From: Aegilops tauschii subsp. strangulata
Taxonomy: Eukaryota > Streptophyta > Magnoliopsida > Poales > Poaceae
Assembly (NCBI RefSeq): GCF_002575655.3
Contig: NC_053038.3
Location: forward strand, 144,538,885 to 144,602,884
Length of the DNA: 64,000 bases
Direction: 5' to 3'
Shown here: in pieces, positions 10,952 through 23,020 of the stretch
Layout of the letters: the number at the start of each line of letters is the position of its first letter
Position numbering within the stretch: the first letter of the stretch is position 1
Translations under genes and position numbers: made by a program
Notes under the pieces: model-generated
What the model was told of the DNA's origin: nothing
Databases searched by the model: none
The model's input: only the letters and a program-made list of their open reading frames with translations

Positions 10952-13755
10952 AGCATCCCCAAGCTTAATTCCTGCTCGTCCTCGAGTAGGTAAATGATAA
11001 AAACAGAATTGTTGATGCGGAATGCTTCTTGGCATAATTTCAATGTAATTCTTCTTATTGTGGCATGAATGTTCAGATTTGATATGATTCAAGATAAAAG
11101 TTTCATGTTGACATAAAAACAATAATACTTCAAGCATACTAACTAAGCAATTATGTCTTATCAAAATAACATGGCCAAAGAAAGTTATCCCTACAAAATC
11201 ATATAGTCTGGCTATGCTCCATCTTCCCCACACAAAATATTCATATCATGTACGACCCCGGTTTTAGCCAAGCAATTGGTTCATACTTTTAACGCGCTTC
11301 AGCCTTTTCAATTCTTACGCAATACATGAGCGCAAGCCATGTATATAGCACTATGGTGGAATAAAGTATAATGGTAGGGGTTATGTGGGAAGACAAAAAA
11401 AGGAGAAAGTCTCACATCAACGAGGCTAATCAACGAGCTATGGAGATGCCCATCAATTGATGTTAATGCGAGGAGTAGGGATTGCCATGCAACGGATGCA
11501 CTAGAGCTATAAGTGTATGAAAGCTCAAAAAGAAACTAAGTGGATGTGCATCCAAGTTGCTTGCTCACGAAGACCTCGGGCATTTGAGGAAGCCCATCAT
11601 TGGAATATACAAGCCAAGTTCTATAATGAAATTTCCCACTAGTATATGAAAGTGACAAAATGAGAGACTCTCTATTATGAAGATCACGGTGTTACTTTGA
11701 AGCACAAGTGTGGTAAAAGGATAGTAACATTGTCCCTTCTCTCTTTTTCTCTCTTTTTTTTATTTGGGCCTTTTCTCTTTCTTTTTTATGGCCTCTTTTT
11801 TTTTAGTCCGGAGTCTCATCCCGACTTTTGGGGGAATCATAGTCTCCATCATCCTTTCCTCACTTGGGACAATGCTCTAATAATGATGATCATCACACTT
11901 TTATTTACTTACAACTCATGAATTATAACTCAATACTTAGAACAAAATATGACTCTATATGAATGCCTCCGGCGGTGTACTGGGATATGCAATGAATCAA
12001 GAGCGACATGTATGAAAGAATTATGAACGGTGGCTTTGCCACAAATACAATGTCAACTACATGATCATGCAAAGCAACATGACAATGACGAACATGTGAT
12101 GATAAACGGAATGGTGGAAACTTGCATGGCAATATATCTCGGAATGGCTATGGAAATGCCATGATAGGTAGGTATGGTGGCTGTTTTGAGGAAGATATAA
12201 GGAGGTTTATGTGTGATAGAGCGTATCATATCACGGGGTTTGGATGCACCGGCGAAGTTTGCACCAACTCTTTAGGTGAGAAAGGGCAATGCGCGGTACC
12301 GAAGAGGCTAGAAAATTGCGGAAAGGTAAGTGTGTGTATAATCCATGGACTCACATTAGTCATAAAGAACTCATATACTTATTGCAAAAATTTATTAGCC
12401 CTCGAAGCAAAGTACTACTACGCATGCTCCTAGTGGAAGGGTTGGTAGGAGTTAACCATCGCGCGATCCCGACCGCCACACCAAGGAAGACAGTCAACAA
12501 ATACTTCATGCTCCGACTTTTTTACATAACGGTTCACCATACGTGCATGCTACGGGAATCACAAACTCCAACACATGTATTTTTCAATTCCACAATTACT
12601 CAAGTAGCACAACTATGATATTACCACCTTTATATCTCAAAACAATTATCAAGCATCAATTTTCACATGATATTAATTAAAGCAAATTGCCATGCTATTT
12701 TAAGACTCTCAAAATAATGTAAGTGAATCATGAGAGATCAATAGTTTCTATAAAACAAATCCACCACCGTGCTCTAAAAGATATAAATGAAGCACTAGAG
12801 CAAAACTATATAGCTCAAAAGATATAAGTGACGCACATAGAGTATTCTAATAATTTCAGAATCATGTGTGTCTCTCAAAAGGTGTGTACAGAAAGGATGA
12901 TTGTGGTAAACTAAAAAGCAAAGACTCAAATCATACAAGACGCTCCAAGCAAAACACATATCATGTGGTGAATAAAAATATAGCTCCAAGTAAAGTTACC
13001 GATGGAAGTAGACGAAAGAAGGGATGCCTTCCGGGGCATCCCCAAGCTTTGGCTTTACGGTGTCCTTAGATTATCTTGGGGGTGCCATGGGCATCCCCAA
13101 GCTTAGGCTCTTGCCACTCCTTGTTCCATAATCCATCAAATCTTTCACCCAAAACTTGAAAACTTCACAGCACAAAATCTCGTGAGCTCCGTTAGCGAAA
13201 GAAAACAAAAGACCACTTCAAGGTACTGTAATGAACTCATTCTTTATTTATATTGGTGTTAAACCTACTGTATTCCAACTTCTCTATGGTTTATAAACTA
13301 TTTTACTAGCCATAGATTCATCAAAATAAGCAAACAACACACGAAAAACAGAATCTGTCAAAAACAGAACAGTCTGTAGTAATCTGTAACTAACGCAAAC
13401 TTCTGGAAGTCCAAAAAATCAGCCAAAATAGTACGACCTGGACAATTTGTTTATTGATCAGAATCAATTGGAATCAATATTTTATCACGTTCTGATGATT
13501 TTAATAATTATTTTCGTGAACAGAAAGTTTCTGGAAATTTTTGCAAGATCAAATAAGTATCATCCAAGAAGATCCTATAGGTTTAACTTGGCACAAACAC
13601 TAACTAAAACATAAAAACACATCTAACCAGAGGCTAGATCAAATATTTATTCCTAAACAGAAGCAAAAAGCAAAAAACTAAAAATAAAATTGGGTTGTCT
13701 CCCAACAAGCGCTATCGTTTAACGCCCCTAGCTAGGCATAAAAGCAAGGATAGAT
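10952..13755 (-). other. Element C 3' interior with polypurine tract, non-coding
   Basis: The minus strand carries the PPT AAGCTTGGGGATGCT (10952-10966) next to the LTR. The remainder aligns by eye with 3463-6200 of element A. Additional PPT-like motifs occur at 13036-13049 and 13091-13104. Short ORFs here are not conserved between A and C. Confidence 0.7.
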
Positions 13756-15817
13756 CTAGGTATTGCCATCTTTGGTAGGCAATCCATAAGTGGCTCTCAT
13801 AATAGATTCATATGGTAATTTTATTGTCTTCCTAGTGAAGTGTTCCATGCCTTTCTTTAATTGAAATGGAATCTAATATTCCCTTCCTTCATGTCAATAA
13901 TTGCACCAATCGTTCTAAGGAAAGCTCTACCAAGAATAATAGGACATGAAGGATTGCAATCTATATCAAGAACGATAAAATCTACGGGCACATAGTTACT
14001 ATTTGCAACAATAAGAACATCATTAATTCTTCCCATAGGTTTCTTAATAGTGGAATCCGCAAGGTGCAAGTTTAAAGAGCAATCATCAAAATCACGGAAA
14101 CCTAGCAAATCACACAAAGTTTTTGGAATCGTGGAAACACTAGCACCCAAATCACACAAAGCATAGCATTCATGATCTTTAATCTTAATTTTAATAGCAG
14201 GTTCCCACTCATCATAAAGTTTTCTAGGGATAGAAACTTCCAACTCAAGCTTTTCTTCATAAGATTGCATCAAAGCATCAACGATATGTTTGGTAAAAGC
14301 TTTATTTTGACTATAAGCGTGAGAAGAATTTAGCACAGATTGCAACAAGGAAATACAATCTATCAAAGAGCAATTATCATAATTAAACTCCTTGAAATCC
14401 AAAATAATGGGTTTATTAACATCTAATGTTTTGGTTTCTTCAATCCCACTTTTATCAAATTTACCTTCAAGATCTAAAAACTCCGAATTTTTGGAACGCC
14501 TTCTAGGTAAAGGTGGATCATATTCAGTCCCATCATTATCAAGATTCATATTGCAAAACAAAGATTTAATAGGGGACACATCAATAACTTTTAGATCTTC
14601 ATCTTTATTTTGATAGAAATTTGAAGAACACGCTTTCATAAAGCAATCCTAGCGGTTCTTTCTTTGCACTCATCAATGGAAATTCTCATGGCTTTGAGAG
14701 ACTCATTGATATCATGCTTAGGAGGTATAGATCTAAGCTTTAAAGAATCAACATCAAGAGAAATTCGATCAACGTTCCTAGCCAATTCATCAACTTTAAG
14801 CAATTTCTCTTCAAGCAAAGCATTGAAATTCTTTTGCGAATTCATAAATTCCTTAACACTAGTCTCAAATTCAGATGGCATCTTATTAAAATTTCCATAA
14901 GAATTGTTGTAGGAATTGCCATAATTATTAGAGGAATTACTAGGATAAGCCTAGGATTAAAGTTTCCTCTATACGCGTTGGTACCAAAATTATTCCTACC
15001 AACAAAATTCACATCCATAGATTCATTACTATTCTCAATCAAAGTAGACAAAGTCATATCATTAGGATCAGAAGAAACACTCTTAGTAGCAAATAATTTC
15101 ATAAGTTCATCCATCTTTCCACTCAAAACATTAATTTCTTCTATCGCATGCACTTTTTTATTAGTAGATCTTTCAGTGTGCCATTGAGAATAATTAACCA
15201 TAATATTATCTAGGAGTTCAGTAGCTTCTCCTAAAGTGATTTCCATAAAAGTGCCTCCCGCGGCCGAATCTAAAAGATTTCTAGAAGCAAAATTCAATCC
15301 GGCATAAAAATTTTGTATAATCATCCACAAATTCAAACCATGAGTAGGGCAATTACGTATCATTAATTTCAACCTCTCCCAAGCTTGTGCAACATGTTCA
15401 TCATCAAGTTGCTTAAAATTCATAATATTGTTCCTAAGAGAGATGATCTTAGCGGGAGGAAAATACTGAGATAAAAGCATCTTTGCACTTATTCCAAGAA
15501 TCAATACTATTTTTAGGAAAAGACGAAAACCAAGCTTTGGCACGATCTCTAAGAGAAAAAGGAAATAGCTTCAATTTAAGAATATCATTATCAACATCTT
15601 TCTTCTTTTGCATATCACACAAATCAACAAAGCTATTTAGATGAGTAGCGGCATCTTCACTAGGAAGGCCGGCGAATTGATCTTTCATGACAAGATTCAA
15701 CAAAGCAGCATTGATTTCACAAGATTCAGTATCGGTAAGAGGAGCAATCGGATTGCTAAGGAAATCATTATTGTTGGTATTGGTAAAGTCACATAATTTG
15801 GTATTATCTTGAGCCAT
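13756..15817 (-). pseudogene. Element C gag-protease polyprotein, frameshifted
   Basis: The ATG at 15817 (MAQDNTKLCDF) follows the PBS leader. Codons to about 15460 give the N-terminal gag with LFPFSLRDRAKAWFSSFP, the signature of the retrotransposon gag domain. After a frame change the domain continues (FPPAKIISLRNNI... to HAIEEINVLSGKMDEL). Another frame change near 14950 leads to a coiled segment ending at 14636. The protease part (14639-13857) has the active site CDLGASVSTIP and the flap/ILGRAFLRT motif of retroviral-type aspartic proteases. A final frame change near 13860 leads to the probable end at 13756. No RT follows. Gag packages element RNA and protease matures it. Frame breaks show this copy is dead. 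Confidence 0.8.
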
Positions 15818-16038
15818 CGTGACAAGCAAGCAATCCAACACACAAGCAAACAAAAAGCAAGCGAAAAAGAGGCAAACGAAAGACAGAGGGCGAACAAAAC
15901 GGCAAGCGTGAAGTGGGGGAGAGGAAAACGAGAGGCAAATGGAAAATAATGTAATGCGGGAGATATGGGTTTGTGATAGGTGCTTGGTATGTTGACTTTT
16001 GCGTAGACCTCCCCGGCAACGGCGCCAGAAATCCTTCT
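15818..16038 (-). other. Element C leader with primer-binding site
   Basis: The PBS TGGCGCCGTTGCCGGGGA (minus strand of 16010-16027) lies 11 bases from the LTR. The leader up to the gag ATG at 15817 is T/C-rich on the sense strand and resembles that of A. Confidence 0.75.
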
Positions 16039-16778
16039 TGCTACCTCTTGAGCACTGCGTTGGTTTTCCCTTGAAGAGGAAAGGGTGATGCAGCAAAGTA
16101 GCTAAGTATTTCCCTCAGTTTTTGAGAAAACAAGGTATCAATCCAGTAGGAGGCTACACGCGAGTCCCTCGCACCTACACAAAACAAATAAATCCTCGCA
16201 ACCAACGCGATAAGGGGTTGTCAATCCCGACACGGTCACTTACGAGAGTGAGTTATGATAGATATGATAGGATAATATTTTTGGTATTTTTGGTATTTTT
16301 ATGATAAAGATGCAAAGTAAAGAGATAGGATAATTTTTTTGGTATTTTTATGATAAATTCGGTTTTTGGCTCCGTCTTTGAACGTTTGGGGGTACGTAGG
16401 TATATATAGGAGGAAGAAATACGTCGGTGGAGCAACAGGGGGGCCACGAGGGTGGAGGGCGCGCCTGGGGGGGTAGGCGCGCCCCCCTACCTCGTGGCTT
16501 CCCTGTTGGTTGCTTGACGTAGGGTCCAAGTCTCCTGGATCATGTTCGTTCCAAAAATCACGTTCCCGAAGGTTTCATTCCGTTTGGACTCCGTTTGATA
16601 TTATTTTTCTGCGAAACTCTGAAATAGGCAAAAAACAGCAATTCTGGGCTGGGTCTCCGGTTAATAGGTTAGTCCCAAAAATAATATAAAAGTGAATAAT
16701 AAAGCCCAATAATGTCCAAAACAGAAGATAATATAGCATGGAGCAGTCAAAAATTATAGATACGTTGGAGACGTATCA
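16039..16778 (-). repeat. 5' LTR of element C, internally deleted
   Basis: Compared with 9392-10951 this copy lacks about 800 bases. It runs normally to GATAAAGATGCAAAGTA (about 16318), contains a short duplicated GGTATTTTTATGATAAA, then jumps near 16358 to GGTTTTTGGCTCCGTC, which lies close to the promoter section of the full LTR. TATATATA is retained near 16400. Confidence 0.85.
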
Positions 16779-16783
16779 ACACC

Positions 16784-17575
16784 TGCCCATGAAGACCTCG
16801 ACCCCGTGCTCCCGGCAGCGCGAGCGCCGTCCAATGCTGCGGGGCACGGGCAGCGCGACCAGGCGTCGTCCACACTCACTCCACGGCAAGTGCAAGCCGC
16901 TGCAAGGGCAGCAAGCCACACCTCAGCAACAGCGCCGCACTCACGGCGGGAGCAGGCAAACATGCGGGCAGCGCTCACGGTGGCGCGAGAGCTGCTGCTG
17001 TGCCGGCTGATGTAGAGCAGCCGGGATGCACTACTGCAGTGCGTTGCCGAGCGGTTCTGGACGCGGCGGCATCGGGAGCACCGCCCTTCTGCTATCAGCT
17101 TCCTACTCAGGCCATTACGGGGTCTCACGGCGGGCCACGCCACAATCACGCGCCATCAGGTGCGCCCGGGGGCTTCGTCAACACCAGCACGGCCGGCGGC
17201 GCCGGGGGCTCCGCAGCCCCCATGCCGCCAGCAACAAGCATGGGCACAAGCGCTGCCTCCCATGGTCCCAGTGAGACGCCGTGCTACCATCCTCCGGACA
17301 CCGCGCAGGGTCGGGCAACATGGAGTGTGGGGCACTACGGTGAGGTGTTCGGGGTAACAGCCCCGGAAGCCTATGTGCCCCGCGTGATGGACCAGGAGTA
17401 CGCACCGGAGGACGTCCCTGGCTCGTTCCTCGGAGAAGAGTGGGAACAGGGGACGCTGGAAGTCGAAGCCTTCCAGGAACCGACGGAGAACCGCAACGAT
17501 CGCGCCAGCGACAACGACTACAGGGTACCACTAATCTCTCAGGAGCAGGCTACGCTAACCATGGGCTGCAAGTGA
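16784..17575 (+). pseudogene. Element B gag-like ORF, continuation
   Basis: The frame that started at 9327 continues here (HEDLDPVLPAARAP...), Ala-rich, to a TAG at 17013-17015. A neighbouring frame from about 17000 stays open to 17575, with an acidic C-terminal half (GEVFGVTAPEAYVPRVMDQ...). This suggests a frameshift plus stop in one ancestral gag N-terminal region. No gag core domain or zinc knuckle is visible, so the gag assignment rests mainly on position behind the PBS. Confidence 0.4.
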
Positions 17576-18609
17576 ATCAGGTCACAACGTCGGTCAACGA
17601 CCCCGGCGCAGTAGCATCCCTTCCGCCGGGGAATCACGCTGGGGGCCACGAGGAGGGAGCCAGGAGCAAGGCCCCTCCCCACGTTGCGCAAAGCCAGGCA
17701 ACGCCCAGAGGTAGGCCCTCTGCCGGGGAGGTGCCGGCGAGCCTTCCCCCGGCAGAGGACCCGTGGTCGCCGAGGGCATCGCTGGCGTCCCCTTTCCCCC
17801 CTTTGTGTCATCTAGGTTGCCGGTCGGCTCAAAGGTGGTCGAGGGCGGCGCAAGGCGGGGCCCTCGTCTGGCGATATGAAGCAAGGCCGGTTCCTGTGAA
17901 GAAGGCCCAGTGCCTGTGAAGCTCGCCGCCCGTGACACTCTCACGTAATAATGAGTGGTGCTGTACACGCCCCGGAGTCTCAGGGGTGCCGGCCTCAGGC
18001 CCTGGGGCTCCCTCCCACGCCTAGTGGAAGCACTTAGCTCCGCGCTGGTGAGAAGACTTGAAGACCTGAAGACTAGACTAGGCGTCGGATGCGGCCATTT
18101 GCTTTGGATCTTTTCTTCTGTAGCCTTGCTTTCTGGATTTGGATTTAAGTTGAAGTCAAGCTTTTATCGATGCGTGCGGGGGGTGCATTTTCTCGTTCAA
18201 GCGATTTCTTGCCGTCTGGTTCTTGCCTTGTTCTGGAGCTCACGCTCGCCGCCTCCCCCTCGTGGGCCCCTCGCGAGCGGGGCCGGGACCAGCACGCGCA
18301 CCGCGCATGCCGATCAGCGCAGGAACCTCACGAGGCCCTCTCGGGCAGGTCAGCAGACCCTTCAAGAGCCCCACGGCGACTCTTGACCTTACCATACGAT
18401 TCAGGGCCTGCCCCAGCTAAGGAAAACTACAGCGGCAAGACTTGCCATCAGACTCATGGCCGGCCAAAACGCACCCTTGATTCAGCATAGAAAAATAGAA
18501 ACCATGATTCATTTACATGAGGGGCTCCCCCTCCCAAAATGCTCTCACAATCTTTAGGGGCCATGCCCGAGTTTTTGCATACAGGGTGAAGCAGCAAAGG
18601 GATGAGGAA
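17576..18609. other. Element B interior, no gene recognised
   Basis: This GC-rich stretch lies between the gag remnant and the antisense gene. Overlapping ORFs on both strands are of the kind produced by GC-rich sequence and show no family motifs. It probably represents degraded gag/pol-side spacer and the 3' flank of the antisense gene. Confidence 0.5.
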
Positions 18610-21600
18610 TTAGCCGAATATGTCGCTCACCGCGTCCTCCGCGTCATCTTCGGACGCATCGGTCGCGTCGCTGACATCGTCGTAGGCGCCGCCGCCACCA
18701 TCACCAGCGCCGGCGTCCCCATCATCGACCACGTCGCCTCCGTCTGCGGCGACTACCACCGCGTCGTCCTCTGAAGTGAAGGCTCTGACCAACGCATCCA
18801 CGTTGTCCTCCACCCACCGCGCCAGGTCGCCCCGGACGGCCTGTGGTACGGGGGCAATGGCAGCGTCGAAGTCGAAGTCGGGGAAGGTGTTCCTGAGGTA
18901 GCTGAAGACGTGGGAGAACGCACGCCCGAGCAGGCCCCGGCTTCTCTCCTCCATGAGCCGGTGAGCCCTGTCAGACCGGGCTTCCAGGGGCGTCACCACG
19001 TCAGTGAAGAAGATCAGGTGGCTGGCGTAATCATTCGAGTGGGGGTGCGGTGCATTCTCATCATAGATGTGGCCCAGGGCGGTATTAGCCCTGTTCCGGA
19101 GGTCCTGAAGCATGGGGGCATGCTCGCGCTCCAGCATCCGCCGTTGGAGCACTTCCTACCTGTTTTTCCGCGCGACGGCCTCTGCGTCATCAACCCGTTT
19201 CCGAAGAGAAAGCAGCTCGGCGCGGGCGGAGGCCAAGTCCGCATGCGCCGAGACCAGGGCGGTAGCCGTGGCCTCCCCACGCCTCTCCGCCTCGTCCAAC
19301 CTGGGCCTGAGGGCAGCGGCCCTGCCCGCATCCTCTGTCCCGGCGAGCTTCAACTTCAAGTCATACCTACCCTCCAGGTCTGCGTGAACCTCGGTCACCC
19401 GGCGGTCGACTTCCTCCTGGACCCTGGCCTCGCGAGCCCCAACGGCATCTTCCTCCTGAGCAACTTGACGCTCCCTCGTCTCCAGTTGTTCGAGCTCAAG
19501 GCTGCGCTCCACGGCTTCCAGAGCCAGCGCCTCCTCACGCCTCTGGACCTCCTCTTCTCCTGCGGGTGTCCCCCCTCAGCGACGCAAGGGCGGCTCTACG
19601 CGCCTCCACCTGCTGCTCGAGAGATGCACTCCAGGCCTGGAGCTCCCAGGCGTGCTTTTCCGCAGCCTCGCGACGGCGGTCAGCCTCGCGAGCCTCTTCC
19701 AAGGCTCGGGAGCAAGCTTCGCGGGAAACCTTGAGGGAAGCATCGGCCTTCGCGTTGTCAAGATCATGCTGATAGCGCCAGGGTTGATGGCCACCCTCAG
19801 CTTACGCCATTCCTCCACCTCCCGAAGACCTTCAGCTTCAAGGCGCGAGTCAACACCTGTCAGTTCTTCGCCGAGTCGACTCATCGCGCCCATCTCCTGC
19901 TGGAAGAGCTCATGACGAACGACGCTCCGCCCGCGTTCCAACTCCAGCGCACGCCCCACCTCATCCTCCGCCACGGGGGCTATGGGCTGGGCGTTAAGCG
20001 GTGCACCCCCTCTCAGCAGGGGGCTGGGGGCTGGTGCCGCTCCAGGTGCTGGCCCGACCTCACGAGGGGCCCTGGCCGGTCGAGGCCCGCTGCTTGAGGA
20101 GGAGCTGAAGGCCGAAGCCAACTAGCTGTTGTCCATAACCAGAGGAGGATACCGGGGAACACCCGCCAGGTTCCAAGCCAAGCCATGCAGGAAGGGCAAC
20201 GAAGCCATGGATTCGAGGCTCCATGGAGGCAAGCGCACCCCCTCAGCCGGCCCGGCTCCAGGCGCAGCATGCAAGCTCGGGGTGCACAAGGCCAACGGGG
20301 GTGCCGAGGAAGGCGAGGATTGCTTCTCGGAAGGCTCAACGGCCTTGGCAGAAGGGGTCCTGAAGAGCCAGCATCAGGAAGGGAAGCAGCAATCAAGAAA
20401 ACGCAAGGTGCAGCACTTACTCATCGACAGCGAAGTACTTTCGCCGCTTTAATGGCCCGAAGATGCTGTTGCCACTCGGGGATCTTTTCCTCTTGCGGAT
20501 CTCCTCGAAGTCCACGCAAAGCCGATCGAAGCGCTGGACGTAACGGCCGATGCGAGGCGGGGCCGAAGAAGATCTTGGAGGGACAACTTCAGGGGTGCCC
20601 GGCTGCGGTGAACAGTCGGGCGCCATCTCTCCACTACCTCCTGAGGCCTCAGAGGCTTTAACCTCAGGAGCCACATGCTGCGTCGCCTCAGTAACCGACG
20701 CCCCAGGGAAGGGATCGCAAGCTCCCGAGGATGACGCCCCCGGATCACCACGCGACATGTGCTCCTCGGCGCTTGGGCCACCGGCCTTCGTCGGAGCTCG
20801 CCCTCCTGCACCCTCACTTGGGGCGAGCTCGGCACCGGTGGCGAGGAAGGGGACCACATCGACGGGGTTCTCGCGGAGCCCCACCAGGCCGATCGGGCGC
20901 AGCCCCCACTCATCAAAGGAGGGCATGCTCGCGGCAAATTCATCCTTGTTCTCGCAACGGTACATCAGACAGCTCTTCCTGGGCATGTCATCCGGCAGAG
21001 GGGTACCCGTCAGGACCATAAGCACTGTCTCCCGCGTCTTAAGAGGAAGCCCCTCCTCTTGAAACCTCATGTGGTCCTGACTGCTGAGCAAGGCCCACAT
21101 CGGGCGGGAATGGCACTGAAGCGGAGCGATTCGGCGCTTGACGAACTCCTTCACCACCATAGGCGCAGTCATGCCGCGGTCCTTCAACCTCCTCAGCCTG
21201 GCCCAGACGGGAGCGAGGCGGGGGCTCGTGAGCTTCTGATAGCCCCAACCAGAGCATGGAGCAGAGGGCTGAACACATCGGCGTCGACAAACACCCATCG
21301 TGTCCGGAACTCGCTCGTGGATGAAGGAAGCTCAAAGTCAATCCCCGCGCCCGCCGTCGCGGCCACGGCCTGGAAGCTCACACACCCAGAGCTCTGACGA
21401 GGGTCAGTTAGATGCAATGAGAAGAAATGGCGGAAGAAGGCCACCGAAGGAGCGATGCCCACCATGGCTTCGCACAAAAAGGCAAAGACGGCGAGAAGGG
21501 TCACAGATTGAGGGTCGAGATGCAGCATATGGATCTGGTAATGCTCGAGCACCGTGTTGAAGAAGGCGGAGAAGGGAGGAATCAGGCCAGCCCAAAGGGC

Positions 21601-21828
21601 ATCTATGAAGATTGGGACCTCAGTGGCTGCCCGGGCCATGCGAGTGCGAGACGCGGGCCAAGCCACCGTCTCTCCCCACTCGTTGAAGCTGGAAGCGAGC
21701 ATTGGACGCACCTTGTCCATGGCCTTGTCATTGAGCACCCGGGGTCGACCGAGCGCCGGCTCGACGGCCGGAGGCGCGCTCGGTGAAGACAAGGGTTTCT
21801 TCCCCTTGTCTGCTTGTTTTGACGCCAT
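18610..21828 (-). pseudogene. Antisense gene of element B (Transposase_28 / 'putative gypsy type transposon' family)
   Basis: It is encoded opposite to the LTR orientation. The ATG at 21828 (MASKQADKGKKPL) follows a CT-rich leader. The N-terminal part has the features I associate with the plant family named 'putative gypsy type transposon': FIDALWAGLIPPFSAFF, then VFAFLCEAMVGIAPSVAFFRHFF. A frame change near 21240 leads on to 20421. A GTAAGT donor (20420-20415) and a TTCAG acceptor (20360) bracket a 61-base candidate intron; the next exon is open in the matching phase. After a Ser/Pro/Ala-rich part come long coiled coils (LEQLETRERQVAQEEDAV...) and an acidic C-terminus to 18610. TAG stops at 20122-20124 and 19156-19158, plus frame changes, make it a pseudogene. 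Function is unknown; antisense ORFs are known from some grass gypsy elements. Confidence 0.7.
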
Positions 21829-22120
21829 GGCGATGGAGCTGGCAGGAGGCAGTTCAGATCGGAAAGGAGAAGCAGAGTCTCGAGGAAGCAGAGAGATTGG
21901 GGAAGCAAGATGCGGGGGATGGAGGAATAACTGTGTAGGCTGCGGGGGGCGCATAGCCAGGCAGATTCAAAGGCAGTGTGGGGAAGCGGAGACGCCCACG
22001 TCCAATCAACTGCCACGCGTCAACCGAGGCCGCAGGCTTTTGGGGCATGCGGCCCTCCGTACTTGACCCTTGGCTTCGCCGCGATGCCAAGCCCGAGCGC
22101 ACCTTGGGCCCGGGGGCTAC
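21829..22120 (+). other. Element B segment between antisense gene start and 3' LTR, with polypurine tract
   Basis: This would be the promoter and 5' leader region of the antisense gene. It ends, on the element's sense strand, with the polypurine-type tract TTGGGCCCGGGGGCTAC (22104-22120) directly before the LTR. The antisense gene's transcription would start only a few hundred bases from the 3' LTR. Confidence 0.6.
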
Positions 22121-23015
22121 TGTCGGCGTTCTGGGAACGGGGGTCCCCAGACTTGCCTGCCTGCGGCCCATGGCGTGGCTACGCGAGCAGGCCTGTGCGG
22201 CCCATCTTCATCAACAAAGCATTCAAGACCCTCGCGAGGGGCCAAGCCTTGCGAGGCGGACAGCGCCAGACCTCCTCAGGAGCGGCCTCTCCAGGCTACC
22301 TCGCGAGGAGCAGAGATATCAAGGCGGGGCAAACCTCATGAGGCTCTCGTGACGTGAGCCATGGCGATCGACACCAGGCGGGCGCCAGCGCGCGCAGCGT
22401 CCTTGTTTCCTCTTGGGCGCTAAGGAAGTAGGCGCAGGCGCGGAGTACCGAGGCATCAGGCAATGGTTGCCATATCAGTGCAACGAGACCAAGACCAGCA
22501 GGCCTACAGGACGGAGGTCACCATGGAGCCCAAGACGGCGTCACCACCAGAGCCTTTTGCAGGTGAAGACCACTTTTGTCAGGATAGCTTGTACTAGCTG
22601 TCCCCTTTCAAATTTACCCGCCGTTGTTGGCTCCCTTCCCGCTCAATATTTGGGGAGAGGACCAGGGCCTATATAAGTAGAACTAGCCACCACAGTAGGG
22701 GGGACGGATTCAGAGCCATCTCGCCCACGCAAGTCTGCAGAGCACAAGAACACCTCGACCTCAGGAGGTTGTTCTTCCCCTTGTACTGTTCTTCATCAGC
22801 CCAAGAGGCAATCCACCACCACACACTGGAGTAGGGTATTACACCACAAAGGTGGCCCAAACCAGTATAAATCTCGTGTCTTTCTGTGTTGCGAGTTTGT
22901 AGAGTTCGTCCGCGAGATCTTAGCGAGCTAGGGAAAGGATCGGTAGGAGGGAAAGAACTTCGCGCGCACCCAGAGTTCGAACCTTAAGGGTTTTGTCAGA
23001 ACCCCAGATCCGACA
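22121..23015 (+). repeat. 3' LTR of element B
   Basis: The 895-bp LTR is closely similar to 8351-9254 and has TATATAA near 22670. It is followed by TCCAC (23016-23020), the second copy of the target-site duplication. Confidence 0.9.
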
Positions 23016-23020
23016 TCCAC

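Larger units (their letters stand above)
9392..16778 (-). mobile_element. Element C: gypsy-type gag-protease LTR element, minus orientation, same LTR family as A
   Basis: LTRs lie at 9392-10951 (1560 bp) and 16039-16778 (740 bp, internally deleted). Target duplications ACACC at 9387-9391 and 16779-16783 are identical. PPT (10952-10966) and PBS (16010-16027) give minus orientation. The interior encodes gag and an aspartic protease only, with frameshifts; RT, RNase H and integrase are absent. C therefore depends on proteins from another element. It is nested in B, which is nested in A, so a member of A's own family transposed after both A and B were in place. Confidence 0.9.
8351..23015 (+). 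mobile_element. Element B: gypsy-type LTR element with antisense gene, plus orientation
   Basis: LTRs TGTCGGCG...CCGACA lie at 8351-9254 (904 bp) and 22121-23015 (895 bp), with target duplication TCCAC on both sides. A PBS (TGGCGCGCCAGGTAGGGG, 9257-9274) follows the left LTR and a polypurine tract (GGGCCCGGGGGCTAC) precedes the right one, so the element is plus-oriented. Without nested element C its interior is about 5.5 kb. It has a gag-like start with an early stop, no RT or integrase, and a long antisense gene at 18610-21828. Base composition is GC-rich, unlike A and C. It is inserted in the 5' LTR of A and is therefore younger than A. Confidence 0.9.

Noticed and set aside
17154..18490. 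Several overlapping GC-rich ORFs on both strands of element B
   Set aside because: They have no family motifs, and overlapping open frames on both strands are expected in GC-rich sequence.
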